In this document: one piece after another, positions 49,570 through 63,100 of the stretch | How the letters are laid out: every line of letters starts with the position of its first letter | Position numbering within the stretch: position 1 is the stretch's first letter | Assembly (NCBI RefSeq): GCF_015832195.1 | Contig: NC_052018.1 | Location: 67,455,666-67,519,665, forward strand | Direction of reading: 5' to 3' | Origin: Motacilla alba alba | Taxonomy: Eukaryota > Chordata > Aves > Passeriformes > Motacillidae | DNA length: 64,000 nt | Notes under the pieces: generated by a model | The model's input: the letters and a program-made list of their open reading frames with translations, nothing else | Told to the model about the DNA's origin: nothing | The model's database searches: none | Program-made: the position numbers and the translations under genes

Positions 49570-49975
49570 TGAGGAAAAAGGAAGTGCATGTTGTGAGGTG
49601 ATCAGACTTGGTCACTGCTGCCAAGATTGCCCCCCAGCCAATTTTTTCTTGAGAGGTTGTGAAGCTCAAAAGGGCACTTGCCCTTCTCAGATTATCGATT
49701 GTCAAGAAGTTACTATCAGTGCCCTCCAAAAACCTCCTGGGAACAACCAAGATCTCCAGCTCCTCCTGCTTGTTTCTCTTGCTGTTTGTGTGGGTGTACA
49801 GGCACTTCAGAGAGGCACCCTGTGTTGATTTTCTAGGAAAGGCAAGATGGTTTTCCCCACAATACTCTCCTACAGGCACATCCTTACTTTGTGGACATGC
49901 TTGAGGTGGGCTCATTTTAGTCCCGTCCTGCTGATTAGGAGGACTCTTGTGTCTGATAAACCCCAGACAGCTTTT
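49570..49975 (-). mobile_element. CR1 LINE, ORF2 start with internal deletion
   Basis: On the minus strand the frame reads KCLYTHTNSKRNKQEELEI (coding bases about 49755-49811), the conserved start of the CR1 ORF2 endonuclease (usual form KCLYTNARSMGNKQEELE-). Just upstream come the usual ORF1-ORF2 linker blocks ('aaccatcttgcctttcctag', 'gggtgcctctctgaag'). The text then skips a large part of the endonuclease and resumes near 49735 with 'gatagtaacttcttgacaat'. It continues to 'ggggggcaatcttggcagca' and 'gtgacca' (protein near 49597-49630 reads ILAAVTKSDHL), the GGSLG-SDHE box near the endonuclease end. It is an internally deleted, dead copy. The plus-strand frames of 135 and 81 codons here are shadows. 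Confidence 0.75.
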
Positions 49976-51000
49976 GTTTGCCCATCTGCTCCACCACTTC
50001 CTCACTGGATTGTTGATGGTCTTTTTGCATCCCTTGTTGGTCTTAGTTTATAGCAAAGATGCTTTTGCCTCATTTAGTCAGAAATGACTTGAAATAATTA
50101 TACTGCTGTGTCTGGGGAAAATATGGATTTGAAACAAAAGTGTGCTATTGTAGAATTTTTTTCAACATTAGTAATATAAAATTGAATTAGTGGATAAAGA
50201 GTTAAATTATATATTTTAAAAATAGTGTTACTTAAAAAAGCTTTTGAAGATCAATGGTTTGGTTCTCAAAGACTTTGATGGGATGGGGAAAGGATGAACA
50301 TATGATAAAGTTCTGAGATCTAAATATTGAAAGCATGTTTTTGTGTCTGTGCACTATGTTTCAGCATGCACAGCTCTGTAAGTTCTCTTTAAAAAGTGTT
50401 TCTATTTTTTTTCACTGATTCATTTCATTATTGCTTGATTTCATCATAAAACCACTACCTCATTTTCCTCCTACCTCATTTTCTTTCTTCTTCTGTGTCT
50501 GAACTGCTTTCAGTTGTATGCACAAAAGACATTATATATATAACTCTCTGTCATGTATCATCCTAACCAAGCCAATAAATGGTTACTAAAGCTCTCAAAA
50601 GTAGTCACACCCTGCCAAAATTTTTGCAGCGAAATTTTGAAGATACTAAGAATGAGAAAACATGACCTGAATTTGAATAATGTGTTTAAAATAGTATAGT
50701 TCAATGCATTTTTAATAACTGCAATTGAGGTTCTTGGAACAGCACTGAAAGCTGTGCTTTGCTCCCAGTATAGGTAACATAAAGATCATTTAAATTTTAA
50801 GAACTCTCATGTGCTGCAGAGGCTGGAGCAACCATCTGTTTTATTTGTCTAAATTGAACTTGTGTCTCACAACTCATTTATGTACTCATTTCTTTCTTTG
50901 CCTTAAACATTTTACCTAATATAATCAAATTTTTTTAGTTTGTGTGTCATGCGAAATATTAATTCTCTCATACTCATTTAATTTTGCCTTTCATTGATCA
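49976..51000. other. Non-coding DNA
   Basis: AT-rich, nothing recognised. The first 80 bases may still belong to the 5' part of the CR1 copy. Confidence 0.55.
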
Positions 51001-51090
51001 GTAGAATCACTAAAGGCTACTGAAAGGGCCCTTTAGGATCACCTAGTTAAACTCCCCTGCTATGGACATGGATGTCTTTGACTAGAACAA
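51001..51090 (-). mobile_element. CR1 LINE, 3' tail fragment
   Basis: On the plus strand it starts with 'gtagaatcactaaaggctac', then 'gggccctttaggatcaccta' and 'gttaaactcccctgctatgg', then 'actagaaca'. This is the reverse complement of a CR1 3' end, the block usually read '-gatcatctagttcaactcccctgcc-'. Only about 90 bases remain, an extreme 5' truncation. Confidence 0.75.
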
Positions 51091-53387
51091 AAACCTGTCT
51101 GTGTCTTTCACATCTCTCCACTACCTATTTGGTAATCTTGATTCTTCCTTTTTCAATGCAGATGTTTAACCCCTTCCTTCATGGATCACATTCCATAATT
51201 TCATTTGTTCTTTTCCACACTTCCCTTTTTTATCACTGCATCTTCTCTAGATATAAATATTAATTATTTCTATGTAGTCAGAAGATGGAATGATACTGTC
51301 GTTTTTACTTCTGCAAGTTAAATTTTAAAAATCTTGAGAAGTTAGATGTTTTAAATGCTGTTAAGTTTGTAATCAATGTAACAAGCCTACTGTGAATGTT
51401 TTAATTACATGAACCTTGTTGCAAAGTCTGAAGTTCTAAAATAAACTTCATGTTAATCACTTATTAATTATATTAATCTGATTTTTAGTGCTGGAGTCAT
51501 GGATTTGACAGCATCTGAGATGACACTGGGAGAGTGTTAGTGAGGCTAAGAACTAATTATTGTTTTATGTATGTGCTTGGCAAGGATGCAAGGGGAAAGG
51601 CAGCAGAAGCGCTTTGGTATTCAGTGCAGTGTCCCAGCTCTCTCCATGTGAACTGCAGAGGGACTGAGGTGGGGCCATCCTGGTGCTGTGCCCCCACCCA
51701 GGCTTTGGGGCAGGGCCAGAGAGAGCTCAGCCCTGTACTTCAAATGAATTTCAAAAGGGATTTCCATAGGTGACGGCGTGGCTTACTGCTTTACCAGTGT
51801 GAAGAAAACTTATTTTGGGTATGAGTGAGGTGTTCTGGTGCAGTAATCTTGTAGGACTATTGGTTTGCCTGCAACAATATTCCGTATTTACAGACTATGG
51901 GAATTACCACATGTTTTTCTATATTTTGGCACCTGATTTATCTTTTAATTTCTATGTTTTTAAGGGCTATCAAAGGACATGCACTGTGTTGCTTTTGAGC
52001 TTTTGGTAAAAAATTACAGTTTTACGATCTGGTTTGGAACAGATCGTCCTTGGAATAACTTGGATCCTAAAATAAAGACTAAATTCCTAATTTTGCTATG
52101 CATGCTGTGGAACAAGTTCTGATTCCCAGTTTCCACTTGGTTGTTACAACTCTTGTAGGTGCTTTAGAGCACACAGTGGGCATGGTCTCACAGGATAATA
52201 AGCCTGACGTAATAGAAAAGGAAATAAAGCAAACCATAACTGCCTCCTTTTTTGGGTCAAATTGATCTCACAATTATTTCTAATGAACTTTCTGTGTCTG
52301 GGGATGCCTTGCATGTGTTTTATTTGGAAAGTACAGTTAAATGTGCAAGTGATCACTGTGTGGATTCATAAATATAACAAAACTTTTAGAATTTTAAGTC
52401 TATGGTTTGATGAGAAATCTAAAACCAATACAATATTCCAACATCTTCAAGAAAGCCATTTTGCATCGAATTTTTTTAAGACATGCCCAACTACTTTGGT
52501 ATGGAGAATGGACTACTGCTTGGGAATGAATGCATTAAACTTCAAAAATCCTATCTAATTATCTTTAAGTAGGATTTTGTATGAAAAAAATAAATCCTGG
52601 TAAGGGTGTGAAGGATGACCATTAACTAAATGCAAATCTACACAGTTTCAAAGGAGATGAAAAGACAATGAATGTGGATCTTTCCTTTGCCCTCCTTGTG
52701 ATTCCCTCCTCCCTTTCTGCTTTGTGTAACACATAAAAGCCTTTTAAAACTATTTCAGTGTACAAGTTATTTCTTATGTTTCTCTTGCAACACCATGTAC
52801 TGCAACAGGATGTGATAAGGTAGTGATGGAACAAAGTGGCATACAGTAAACAAATATGTGTCTGAACATTCTCCTTCAGAATAATGAACTTCTCAGCCAA
52901 GTTTAACATATTAAATGCATTCAAGACATCAACATCTAAGAGGGTAAGTTAGTTGTAAGGGGGGACCATGCAGAAATACAGTTTTGTGGTTTTGTGTATG
53001 GAATGCAACATCTTTAATTTAATTTCTGGAACCTCATAAATAATTTAACTTTTGATAGAAAAGGAGGACATATGCTGTGACAGTCATGAAGAACTTAATA
53101 TTTAGAAGCCCAATACCTACTGATGCTAATATTTATTCCCAAAATATCAAAGGAAATGCCTTGACTGACTACAGTAGACTTTGATTTATGTCTCTGAGAA
53201 GACATAGGGTGGGAAAAAATGTCAGGACTCTGCAGCTTTCTGGAACAGAGAGAAATTCCAGTCTGTTTTAAAATCTGTATGCTTTAATTTTACATAGCAT
53301 TACAATGCTCCAGCACAACAAAAACTTGAGAAAGTTTATTATTTAGTGTTTGTTTCCTTAGTTGTCTTTCGCATTTCTCAGCCACTG
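51091..53387. other. Non-coding DNA with a GC-richer patch
   Basis: No gene recognised. A GC-richer patch lies at 51580-51740 and carries a 79-codon plus frame without a known motif. Frames of 98 (52262-52558 plus) and 100 codons (52622-52924 minus) also lack support. Confidence 0.6.
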
Positions 53388-53482
53388 GAGATTACAGTGA
53401 CTTGCCAAAGGTCAGTTGGTAGCAAAGTGGAGTAGAAAACCAAGGATTCTCAAATCCTCATTAAGTGACTACAGTACTAAAT
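53388..53482 (+). mobile_element. MIR-like SINE remnant
   Basis: 'acagtgacttgccaaaggtc' followed by 'agttggtagcaaagtggagt', then 'ccaaggattctcaaatcctc' and 'gactacagtacta' follows the core and 3' half of MIR (a tRNA-derived CORE-SINE spread before the amniote split). The usual form has '-aagtgacttgcccaaggtca-' and '-agtaagtggcagagc-'. The tRNA-derived head is missing and divergence is high, as expected for a copy this old. Moderate confidence because it is short. Confidence 0.55.
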
Positions 53483-56400
53483 GTAACTTGTTCTGTTTTT
53501 TCCAAATGCAAGAGGAATCTTATCTGTGTGTGGGTATTTTACTTTTCTCTGACCTCATTTGAAGCTATTTAAAAGAACAGAATTAGGGTTTTCTGTATTT
53601 GTACACACCATCTGCAGCCCCTTAATTTTTCCAGGTAACGACTAGTTGTCTAATGTATTACCTCTTCTCAGCCAAAAGTAGGAATCTCTGGTTTCTGCTT
53701 GGAGGATGTAGGTGCTTGCAGACTACCTCTATTTGCTATATTTTAATTTATTACTGTGGAGATCACTTTCAGTGTAATTACTCTGTATAGGAAAATATGG
53801 GGGTTTTTGAGTAAAAGTCTCATTTCTTCTAGCAATTTTTCATATCTATTTGCAGTATGAGACAGGCCATTCTAAATGTTTCCAAACACAGATACAGGAT
53901 TAACTGAAGTAGTGCTTCAATTGTCAAACCTGGTTCCTTTCCATCCTTTAAATAGGTAAAACAGATATACTCATGATGGAAAAAACCTCTTTTAAAAGAT
54001 TTGTGATTTTTCAAGTGAGAAATTGCTTTATTGCAATCAAGTTTTCTGTTCTGAAAGTAACTTTTTATGAAAATTGTTCCCATTCATACTAGCAGTTTGG
54101 TCCAACTGGATCTATTGCAGAGATTCTGACTTTTCAAAGTGTTCAAATTAACCAACTACATATCAGTTGAGAGATTTGAGGTTGAGTTGAGAATGTCTTG
54201 TCCACTCCTACAGAAAGGCTGATAGGAAGGTGGCGATGGCATTCAAACTTCCAGTGAGCATTATGTCATAAATACTGCTCACTGTACAATAACTAGAATG
54301 AGTTTGTCCTTCTGGCAAAATAAAATTTGACCAAAAAATAGTGTTCCATGATTCTTTCCTGCAGTGTTTTGCCTATTTTTTTTTCCTAGAGTAAAAAATA
54401 ATTTCACAAATGAATTTGTGGGCTTTAATTCTGTTTTCTTCTGATTTTATGTTTTTTAATTTTAATTTGCTCAAATAAATTTCCTTTTTTTTTTGGTTCT
54501 TAATTTAGAGTGTGTCTGATTTTAATATTGTTCTAATGTCATTGCATACATATAGTAGTATGTGAATACCAAAACTTATTTATAACAAAAGAATATCTCC
54601 TTTCCTAATTGTGTATCACATAGAATAAAGAAATGGTTTTACAGCCATTATTCACAATTCTCAGAGCTCACATATTTCAAATCAGTTGATGACTGCTGCT
54701 CTACTTTCTTTTGTGGCACAAATGTGGTTTGACAATAAAGACATAGCATGTTTCTAATCAAGAGGAAAATGACTGCAAAGGAAAATAAAATGTAGATACT
54801 GTAAATGTCAAACTATGACTAAATTGGACAAGCACAGAACATCCAGACCTGATTTGCTTTTAAGTGTCTAAATCATGAGAATTCAAAAGCTGTAGTGTTT
54901 TGATGCTGATATAGCCTTTTCTGCTTTCTTTATTCCAAAGGAGATTAAAGTATGGTTGGTTTTTCTGAGAAAATATAACATGAATTCATAAGAAAAAATC
55001 ATGTTTTTAAAACAGAGAAAAAATAAATAAGACAAAGGCACATAGTCTTTTTAAATTTCCTTAATTCCTTCAGTCCAAGTCCAGTGGAGTGCTAGGGCTG
55101 ATGCAATTGCTGCATACAACTGAAAGGAAGTATCATAAAATGTTCTGCTTTTCCTAATTATGCTGCAACCAGTCAAAATATAAATTGGGAAATGTCACAT
55201 TGGAATGGGATCCTCTTTCAAAAAGCACTGGAAGATACACACTGTGTCACCCACTGTCTTTTGATATGTCAGTTCACTGGTTTTTAATGAGTTAGGTGTT
55301 TAGTTGCTTCCATTTTCTTAGAAAATTTCAGCCTTAATGTTTACGAATGGTTTAAGTGCTTTGATAAATAAGCCTTTACTGAGATTGCTCCCAAATCATT
55401 GCATGGCAGAGGATCCTTGTGAAAATACAGCAATTTAGAGTGGGATTGAGAACAAACTGTGTCCTTTTTCAGTGGTGGAGGAAGAAATCAAGTAAATTTA
55501 ATTGTAAGTGATGAAGCCCAGAGGTCTTGGCTTGTGTGTTTGTAAGGTGACTGTGTGCAATTGAAACAGGTGTGGATTGGCATTACTGCTCTTCAGCGGT
55601 GATATCTTTTAAGAAAACTCCTGTGAAAGCCTACTTTGATCAAAGAGTATGGCTAACTTAGCTTTCATTTGTAAATAAGGAACTTTCATTTCTGTTTTGC
55701 CCATTCATTGTGTAGAATCAAAAACCCATATGCAAATTCTTAATAACTCTCTTTTTCCAGATAACTCCTAAAGGAAACAATGGGCTACATTCTGTTAATC
55801 AAGTTCTTTTTCTATGACTGCAGTAATTTTCAGAAGAATGTCAGGATTTTGTGAATGCCATAGAAACATTTCCTCTGTTTTAGGAAAATAAGATTTTAAA
55901 TTTGTCTTAGGGTCTGGTTGATACAGTTAGAATCCTATACAGGAATAACTCTAGAGATGCTGAGAAATTATAAATAAAATAGTGGCAGTTTTGGAATTAT
56001 TTGCAAAATGTCATTCCTTATTTAAATAACATTTTATAATTTTATTTCATAGCAAATACTCACCTTTTTTTGGGTGTTTTTCCACAATCAAATTAAATTA
56101 CATTTTAAAACTGTAAACACCAATTCAGAGAAACCTGTTTATTTCCACATAAATTCACCTCGATGTTTTTGTTTTTAAATGCATATAGAACGTATTTTTT
56201 ATTACTCCTTTCTGAATAAGAAGACCTATGACCTATTTTTCTTAAATTCTAATGTTCTGATGGATGAAAATCTTGACTAATTTGTGTAGTCAATAGGAGA
56301 TGAAAAAATTTCCTTGACATGCAGAAATGCATGATTTTTGTCACTGAAGGGCAGGCTAATATTTGTATGCATTGCTTGTCTTACAGAAGCCTCTAGTTTG

Positions 56401-59345
56401 CACTACAGCTCCTGAATTGCTGGTAGCAAGAGCTACATAAAATAATTTTGCTTTTTAGCATGAAATTTAGTACTAGAGTGTGTGTGATCTTCTCAAGAGG
56501 AATAAAAAGATGATCAGGCCTGGAGCTTCTGCTGGCTCGAAGGGGAGATGATGATAAGACTTCTAATAAGGAGGGAAAATGTACTGGTGTTATTGGGATG
56601 CTGGTAGCTAAATTTTTATGGAAAAAAGGTGTAAATGTTCTGGTTCATTTATTTCAGTACTTGTCTTGATATTTTTTTTAATTGCACAGGGAATATACCA
56701 TGATTGTGTTTTCTGTGGACTTTATTCATTATTATTTGTATTGTTCACTTGGCAGATCAATAGTTCAGTATTTATTTTGTTTTCATTTCTTTTACATTAT
56801 TCTTTAAGTGAAAATGGGTGAATTCAACATGCTTAAAAACTGACATAGTCAGAACATCCACAACTGTCTATCTATTCAGATTAGGTAAGAATAAAATTTT
56901 TTGTTTTCAAGTAAATTGTATAACAGAGGGTGAACAGACTACTGTGAAACCAGTCCATCTGTCATATAATGCTACATTACTGTATTACATCAGCAGCCCA
57001 TTTTTAAAATGCCAAATAGAATTGATACTGAAAGCTTTCCATACTGTAATACAATTAAGAACCCTTTTTTTTACAAGAACGTGATTTAATAGTCACTTGT
57101 AAAAATTTATTTTGATGGTACCAGTTTTACTTCTGTATTTAATGGAGTTTAATGACTCAGAGGAATTTCAAGGAGCAAGAGACTAGAAATGAAGTTTTTA
57201 TACAGTATTTCTATTCTCTAGGTGCTGAAATATTAACAGATCAGCTTGCCTCCTTCAGTCTTCCCCTACCACAGAGCAGAGAGCAATGTGGAAATTACCA
57301 AAATACTTATAATTTACCCTAAAATCTTATTTCTGTCAATGTAATTTGAAACACTTCTTGTAATTAATTTTTTCTTATCAGTATTGGAAGGATGATGATA
57401 TTGTACTTTTTAAGAAAGGTTTCATCCTTGGTCAACAGTAGCTGCTTCTAAAATGATCTGCTGCTGTGATGTGGCTTTGTAATTTTTGGGATCATCTGAC
57501 AAGTGAGGAAAAGACATTCCAACAAGACAAATTTAGATTTAAAACCATTAGTAGTAGATGACATAAGAAAGATGTACCAGTTTAGAAAAAAACAAATCTG
57601 TTTTTCAGACTTCAGAATTAAATGAAAATATTTTGGAGTGAATGTAAGTGTCCTCCAGAGGAACATCACTTTTTTGTTAGGTGGATGAATATATCATAAC
57701 TCTGTTATAGCTCATATTTTTGTGAGTCTTTTTTGTGAAGTCAAAATTTGCTATTGGCTACAATTCACTTTTGTATCTGAGTTACCTATGTATAAACTAA
57801 CTTTTTTCATTTTTTTCCATCTCCTATGAAAATGTCTGCATCTGTTTTGCTCTTTTAAATCCCAGCCTGTGTAGTGTCCTGTCTGTTCTTTGACTTTTTT
57901 TTTCTGTTGAATTTTGAAATTTTACTTTTCTTCTTTTTTGAAAAAAAAAATCAAATAATTGATTTTTGTAATATTGTGTATGAAGGTCCATTTGGGATCT
58001 CAGAGACCAGGTTTCCATTGAACTTCTCTGTTTCTGAAATGTACAGAAACTTCACTTTTAGTGTCAGGACCATCATATTACAAATGATCAGTACAACCCA
58101 GGAAACAGCTTGGCTTTGAAAGACTGTATTTTTAAAAACTTGTATTTTGCCTAAGAAATGTTATTTCTATCTCTGTTAGCACAGTCTAGAAGCTCAACTC
58201 TTGACCTGACAGATTAATACAAATTATTTATAGGTTTAGCTGCTTTAAAAAATATATATTTTATTCTGAATGAAGTATTTTTGAAGACATCTCTCTATTA
58301 ATAAAAACAGTCCTTCACAAAGACCTCCTTCATCAAGCTGTGTTTTCTTCTGAAGTGTCCATAGTGATGCTTCTCTTTCCTCTGTCATTCCAACCAAAAT
58401 TTCATACATGTGATGGAAATAATTATTTTACTGAAAGCAGAAATGCAATTTCCAAAATTATCATTGACTTAGGTGGTTTTGAAATTTCACCATCTGGAAG
58501 TGTTTTTTAACTCCTTTGGGTAAGCTCTGTCTGGTTTTGTTGTGCAACAATAACATTCAAGTTTGAGAAATGTGTCTTTTTAATTAATTCTCATTAATAG
58601 TTACTAAGTTCCAAAAAAACAGGTAAATAAAATGAAATGCTTTTCTTTATATATCTGGAATTTAAACATGAGAACCATTTTGTTAAAATAATAGTTTTTC
58701 CATCCATTCATAGCTTTTATATTTTCTGTATCTGATTCTGACATTGACTAAATATAGAAAATGCTTCTTGGCTAGGAAAGGCCAGAGTAAAAATGAATTA
58801 TGAAGTATAAGTACTATGAAAAAATTTAAAATCATATCTGAGCTATTTTGCAAGCTGTTAATTTTAAAAATAGCCTTTTTTTTCTTGCTTAAGAGATCTT
58901 TTTGTTGTTTGAAATTACATTTTCATGAGGGCTAGGGAGCTGGAATTGCCAGGTCCCTGATTTTTCATAGACTTTGTAGAGCATTTTCTATAACCTTTTC
59001 TTGATTTCAAAGCTGAATCAGTGTGATATATTCCTTCAAAGTTGTATGATCTTTCTGTAATGCCAGTTGAGTTGTTTTTAGCAACTACTTCAGTCTGCTC
59101 TTTGCAGTCCAGCTATATAGTATTGATATACGTTCAGTGAACTGGGTATATGTCTTATATATCCAGATGTAGGATTCTTAGGTGAGATAAAAATTTAATT
59201 GAAAAGAGTGAGAGTAATAGTCCTTGCAGTGTTATAGATTTGTTGGCAGTGTTCTGACACGCTGAGTTCTCAAAAAAATTACTGTGATACAAGCAAACTT
59301 GCACTATTTTTCTGAATTGGAAGGAAGACTTTTTTTTAAAATTTT

Positions 59346-59348
<3 letters not shown>
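53483..59348. other. Non-coding DNA
   Basis: Nearly 6 kb of AT-rich sequence without a recognised gene or repeat. Frames of up to 88 codons (56818-57084 plus; 53829-54083 minus, 84) carry no motif. Short T and A runs are frequent (for example near 54485, 57896 and 57942). Confidence 0.6.

Positions 59349-59376
<28 letters not shown>
59349..59376. repeat. Poly-T tract, 28 bases
   Basis: The longest homopolymer in the window. It may be the reversed poly-A tail of a retrocopy, but the sequence to the right (from 59377) is not a recognised retrogene. Confidence 0.9.
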
Positions 59377-59582
59377 GGATGAGGGAGTGGAATGCAGTAT
59401 TAAGTGTTTTCAGATCAACAGTGAGAAATAACTGTAGAATGATGGAGGAAATAGAAGGTTACTGGGAGATCTTCTGTTCACCCAGTGTATGAAGCTGAGA
59501 AAGAGTGGTGCATCAAACCATGAGCTCAAGATTAGCAGTCCTTAGGAGAAAAGATAGTTACTTACTGGCATAAATTACTACC

Positions 59583-59632
59583 TACAGAATATTCTGTATG
59601 GTATCTTCAAGATTTTCGACTCGATCTCGTAC
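59583..59632. other. 16-bp palindrome and CpG cluster
   Basis: 'tacagaatattctgta' (59583-59598) is a perfect palindrome and includes GAATATTC, a two-unit heat-shock-element-like core. It is followed by 'ttcgactcgatctcg', three CpGs in 15 bases in an otherwise CpG-poor window. It may be part of an old interspersed repeat or a conserved element. Regulation is only a guess. Confidence 0.45.
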
Positions 59633-60130
59633 AGTTTCTGGTGACAGGGATTACCCTTTATGCAATCTTTACCTAGGGATCACTGACAGCTTCAGCTTCC
59701 AAACAGGCCACATGATTATAGGTTAATGACAGGAGCTCAAAGTATGCTTTCAAGTTGTCCTTCTTTCCAAAAGTATTATAATAGGTATTGAAAAGCCCAA
59801 GAACTCCTTGTATGGTTTGTATTAAACTACAAGAACCTTTTAAATGAAATGCTGGCTTTGAAGAGTCAGCACTTTAGTTACATGAATAAGACAAGATTAA
59901 AATTATCATTCAAACCCACAGTTTCAAATCAGTGAAGTGTGCAGAGCCTATCTTACTGATGGAAGTTCAGTGATGAACATACAGGGTTGATAGTAAGGAG
60001 AAGCCCATTGGGACTGTTCATTTAATTAGGCCTCAAAAATAATTGCACAGAACTGGGGTCAATTTTCAAATAAATTCAAAATAACCTTAATTATTTTTAA
60101 TAAGTGACAAAGGTTTGCCCTGCACTCATT

Positions 60131-60154
60131 TAATGTAAGCACAGGCTTACATTA
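60131..60154. other. Perfect 10-bp hairpin
   Basis: 'taatgtaagc' and 'gcttacatta' are exact reverse complements around the loop 'acag'. The stem is too short for a microRNA precursor and no longer pairing was found outward. Confidence 0.7.
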
Positions 60155-63100
60155 CATTACGTAGTACCACTCTTGTTTTATGACCAGTCCGAAACATTAC
60201 CTGTATGTTGAATCTTAAACAGTATGGATAATTAGGGAAAATAAATTTGATTTTTAATTAGGAATTCACATTGACAACTACAAATGAAGCCCTAAGATAT
60301 TGATTCAACACAGATATTTGTGCTACTTGTGAAGCCAGAACATCTTCTGCTCTCCACAGGTATTCTGTTTAGAGACAGAGTATGAACTATTTGCTCACAC
60401 CAGTGTCTTCATATACAGAAGGAAAGGAACATGAAGCAGAAGTGCCAGCATCATAGGTACATGAAGAAAATTAGGCTCTTCAAACTATCTCCAATGCATC
60501 TCTTTAATATGATTAGGAACTTTTGTGTTGGTTTGTCGCTTGATTTTATGATGTCAAATAATTATTTCAGCAAAATGAGAAGAGGCAAATAGAGGTTCTG
60601 AAGAAAATCATTCTTGTATTCTTTTAATTAAGTTATTCTATAATTTAATGTTCATCAGAGAGTACCTAGGGCTGTTTCCTGTGTTGGTAGACCAGAGATG
60701 CAATATTGCTGTCTTAGAAAAACTTGTGATTGACTGCTTTATATCAGCAAACTCTGCGACTTCGTGCATGACTGCCATTAGCAGTTTGGTTAGTCTTGCA
60801 TGTTTCAAGCCATTTTTCAGCACTGTATTTTAGTCAAAAATCTGAATGTACTGTTCTGAACTTCTGAATATTTTAAACATGGTTTTCATACCAAGTAGGA
60901 ATAAAGAGTTGAAATAATCCAATTCTGCATTAAATGGAAAATGCTAAAATCTTTGACATGAAGATGCTAAACCATCTTGTTTCTACACATTTAATTTAGA
61001 AAAAGAGTTGTCAGCATTTTTAAACTGAGCTGGTTTATTTTACTTTGGTGACTTTCCCTCATATTTTGGGTAAACTGAAGGTCTCCCATTAACCTTCTAT
61101 TTCCACCTCCAAGGTTGTTTCTTACTGATTTGATCTGGCAATGTTTGCCTGTACCTGTGCTTGTCAGGGAAGCCGTCAGAAGAAAAGTGGCCCTTACTTT
61201 GTAAGGGATCTGTCTCCTACCCTGCAAGTTTTGTTTAGCTCATGTTGCTTGGTGTACATCTCTGCACGGGGACAGGCAGAGGAAAATTTCCTGCAACCTT
61301 CTGGCCAACTGCACTAATGACCTTGGACTCTGTGAAATGTTAAAGTAGACAGGGGAGAAAATGTCTAAGGAAACATGTTGCATACTGTAAGAAATACACT
61401 GGGACTCCTTGTAGTTTTTAACAAGTTTGGATCAGGTTTGTAGCTAGTTCCACTGAGCTATTCCACCCCTGCATTTGTGTAAAAGGAGAAAAAGGATTTT
61501 AGCAAAATGAAGAAAGCTGTAGTGTGGGTGGACCCCAGTACACTCAATGTAAGAGCAATCCCTGTTCTAATGTATGATAACTGAGTACAAAATTATGCTT
61601 ATTTCATTTTGGTATTCCTGAGTATAGTCTTAATTCCCTGGCACAGAATTTATTTATTTTTAAGGGACAGAAATCAAATTAACACATTTGTGTATGTGTA
61701 AGTAGGCCAAGGCGTCAAGATTTTACCATGTATCTCTTGAACAAGCTTATTTCCAAATAAATTACTTTTTTAGTATTCTTATGTCTAGTGATCATTTTTA
61801 TTTGGAGTAGATTTAGGCTCAATTTTAGTGGAAGAAAAAAGCTGTTTTCCTGCACTAAGAAGCATTTTGTTTTTCACTTTTGTTGTGTTTGAATTTATGA
61901 AAAAAGGAAAACCCAAACCAAAACCAATTCTTAAGATGCAGTGATGCTGAGTTACGGTTCAAGTTGATAATTTTTTCAAGATGTGCAGATGAGAAGCAAT
62001 GAAATGATTATTTAGATTTGGAAGTCTAAAGATCAGGGTTTCCCACCACAAACCACATGGCACAGAGGCACTGAGAAACCACAAAAATTCTGCACTTAGG
62101 AGCTGTATTCCTTTCACCTAGCTGTAGGTGGCTAAAGGATACTGCCCCTGGTGTGTTGTCAAGACGTCCACTGGTTCTGCTCCTGGGGTAAGCTGGGCAT
62201 GCCTAGCTCCCAGTGTGTTCAGAACAAACTCAGTTGTCACTGTTCAATAGCTCCTGTATCCTGTAGCTCTTCTGTTACAGGATATTGTTAACTGTCTTCT
62301 TTTTGCTTCAGAGAAGATGCATTGTCACTGTTGTCATAGAGTCAGGCTTTGAAATAGATTTCACAGAGTCTTTACGTGTCAAGATGAAGGCTGCAAATTA
62401 TCTTCCCAAGTAGACAAGTGAAGTTTTAAATATTAATATTGTAAGTTTGTTCTGAGTTGTCTATGCATCAGAAGTTTAATGAGTTTTTGTTAGGCTTGGA
62501 ATTACCTCACTGGTAAAAATATGGCGCATATTTTAAAGAAGACATTTATTTAGAAAGCTTTCTGTAGGATCTGTGCTTCACTGAAATGTCTTTCTAACTA
62601 TACTTTCCCAGTTAATGATGTATAATGATGACTGAAAAACTAAAATATATGCTTATACAGCTTCCTCTTCTCGAGCATATTGACCTTCATTTGCAGAGTT
62701 ATTGAGGAAAATTATTTGTGGTTTTGTTTGAGTTACTTGAGAATGTTTAGGATTAAAAAGGATCCCACTGCAAGATGAAGGCCAGATAGATTTAGCCAGG
62801 TAAGAGCATATGAATAGAAAAAAGTCTAATTCTGAGGTGAAATGAAGAAGCTTCTATTTCGTTTTTAAGCATTGGGTCAGGTGACTCAGAAACAAACAAT
62901 GATACATCAGGAAGGAAAATTATTGTATCAGGGAGCAGCATGTGTTTCCCAGATTAGGCTTCTTGAGCAAAATTAGATTAAGATTTTCTTTCATCATTCT
63001 AATTAAAATATTCTGCCCTTTTCATTGTCTTAGGTCATTGTTGATGAATGACAGAGGAGTGCCTCGACTGCTGCTTCCCAAATATAATTAAGTTTGATGT

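Noticed and set aside
49421..49904. Plus-strand frames of 135 and 81 codons
   Set aside because: They overlap the minus-strand CR1 ORF2 start, whose protein signature is clear, so these are shadows.
60638..60833. 61-codon frames open on both strands
   Set aside because: Short, antisense to each other and without any motif; likely chance.
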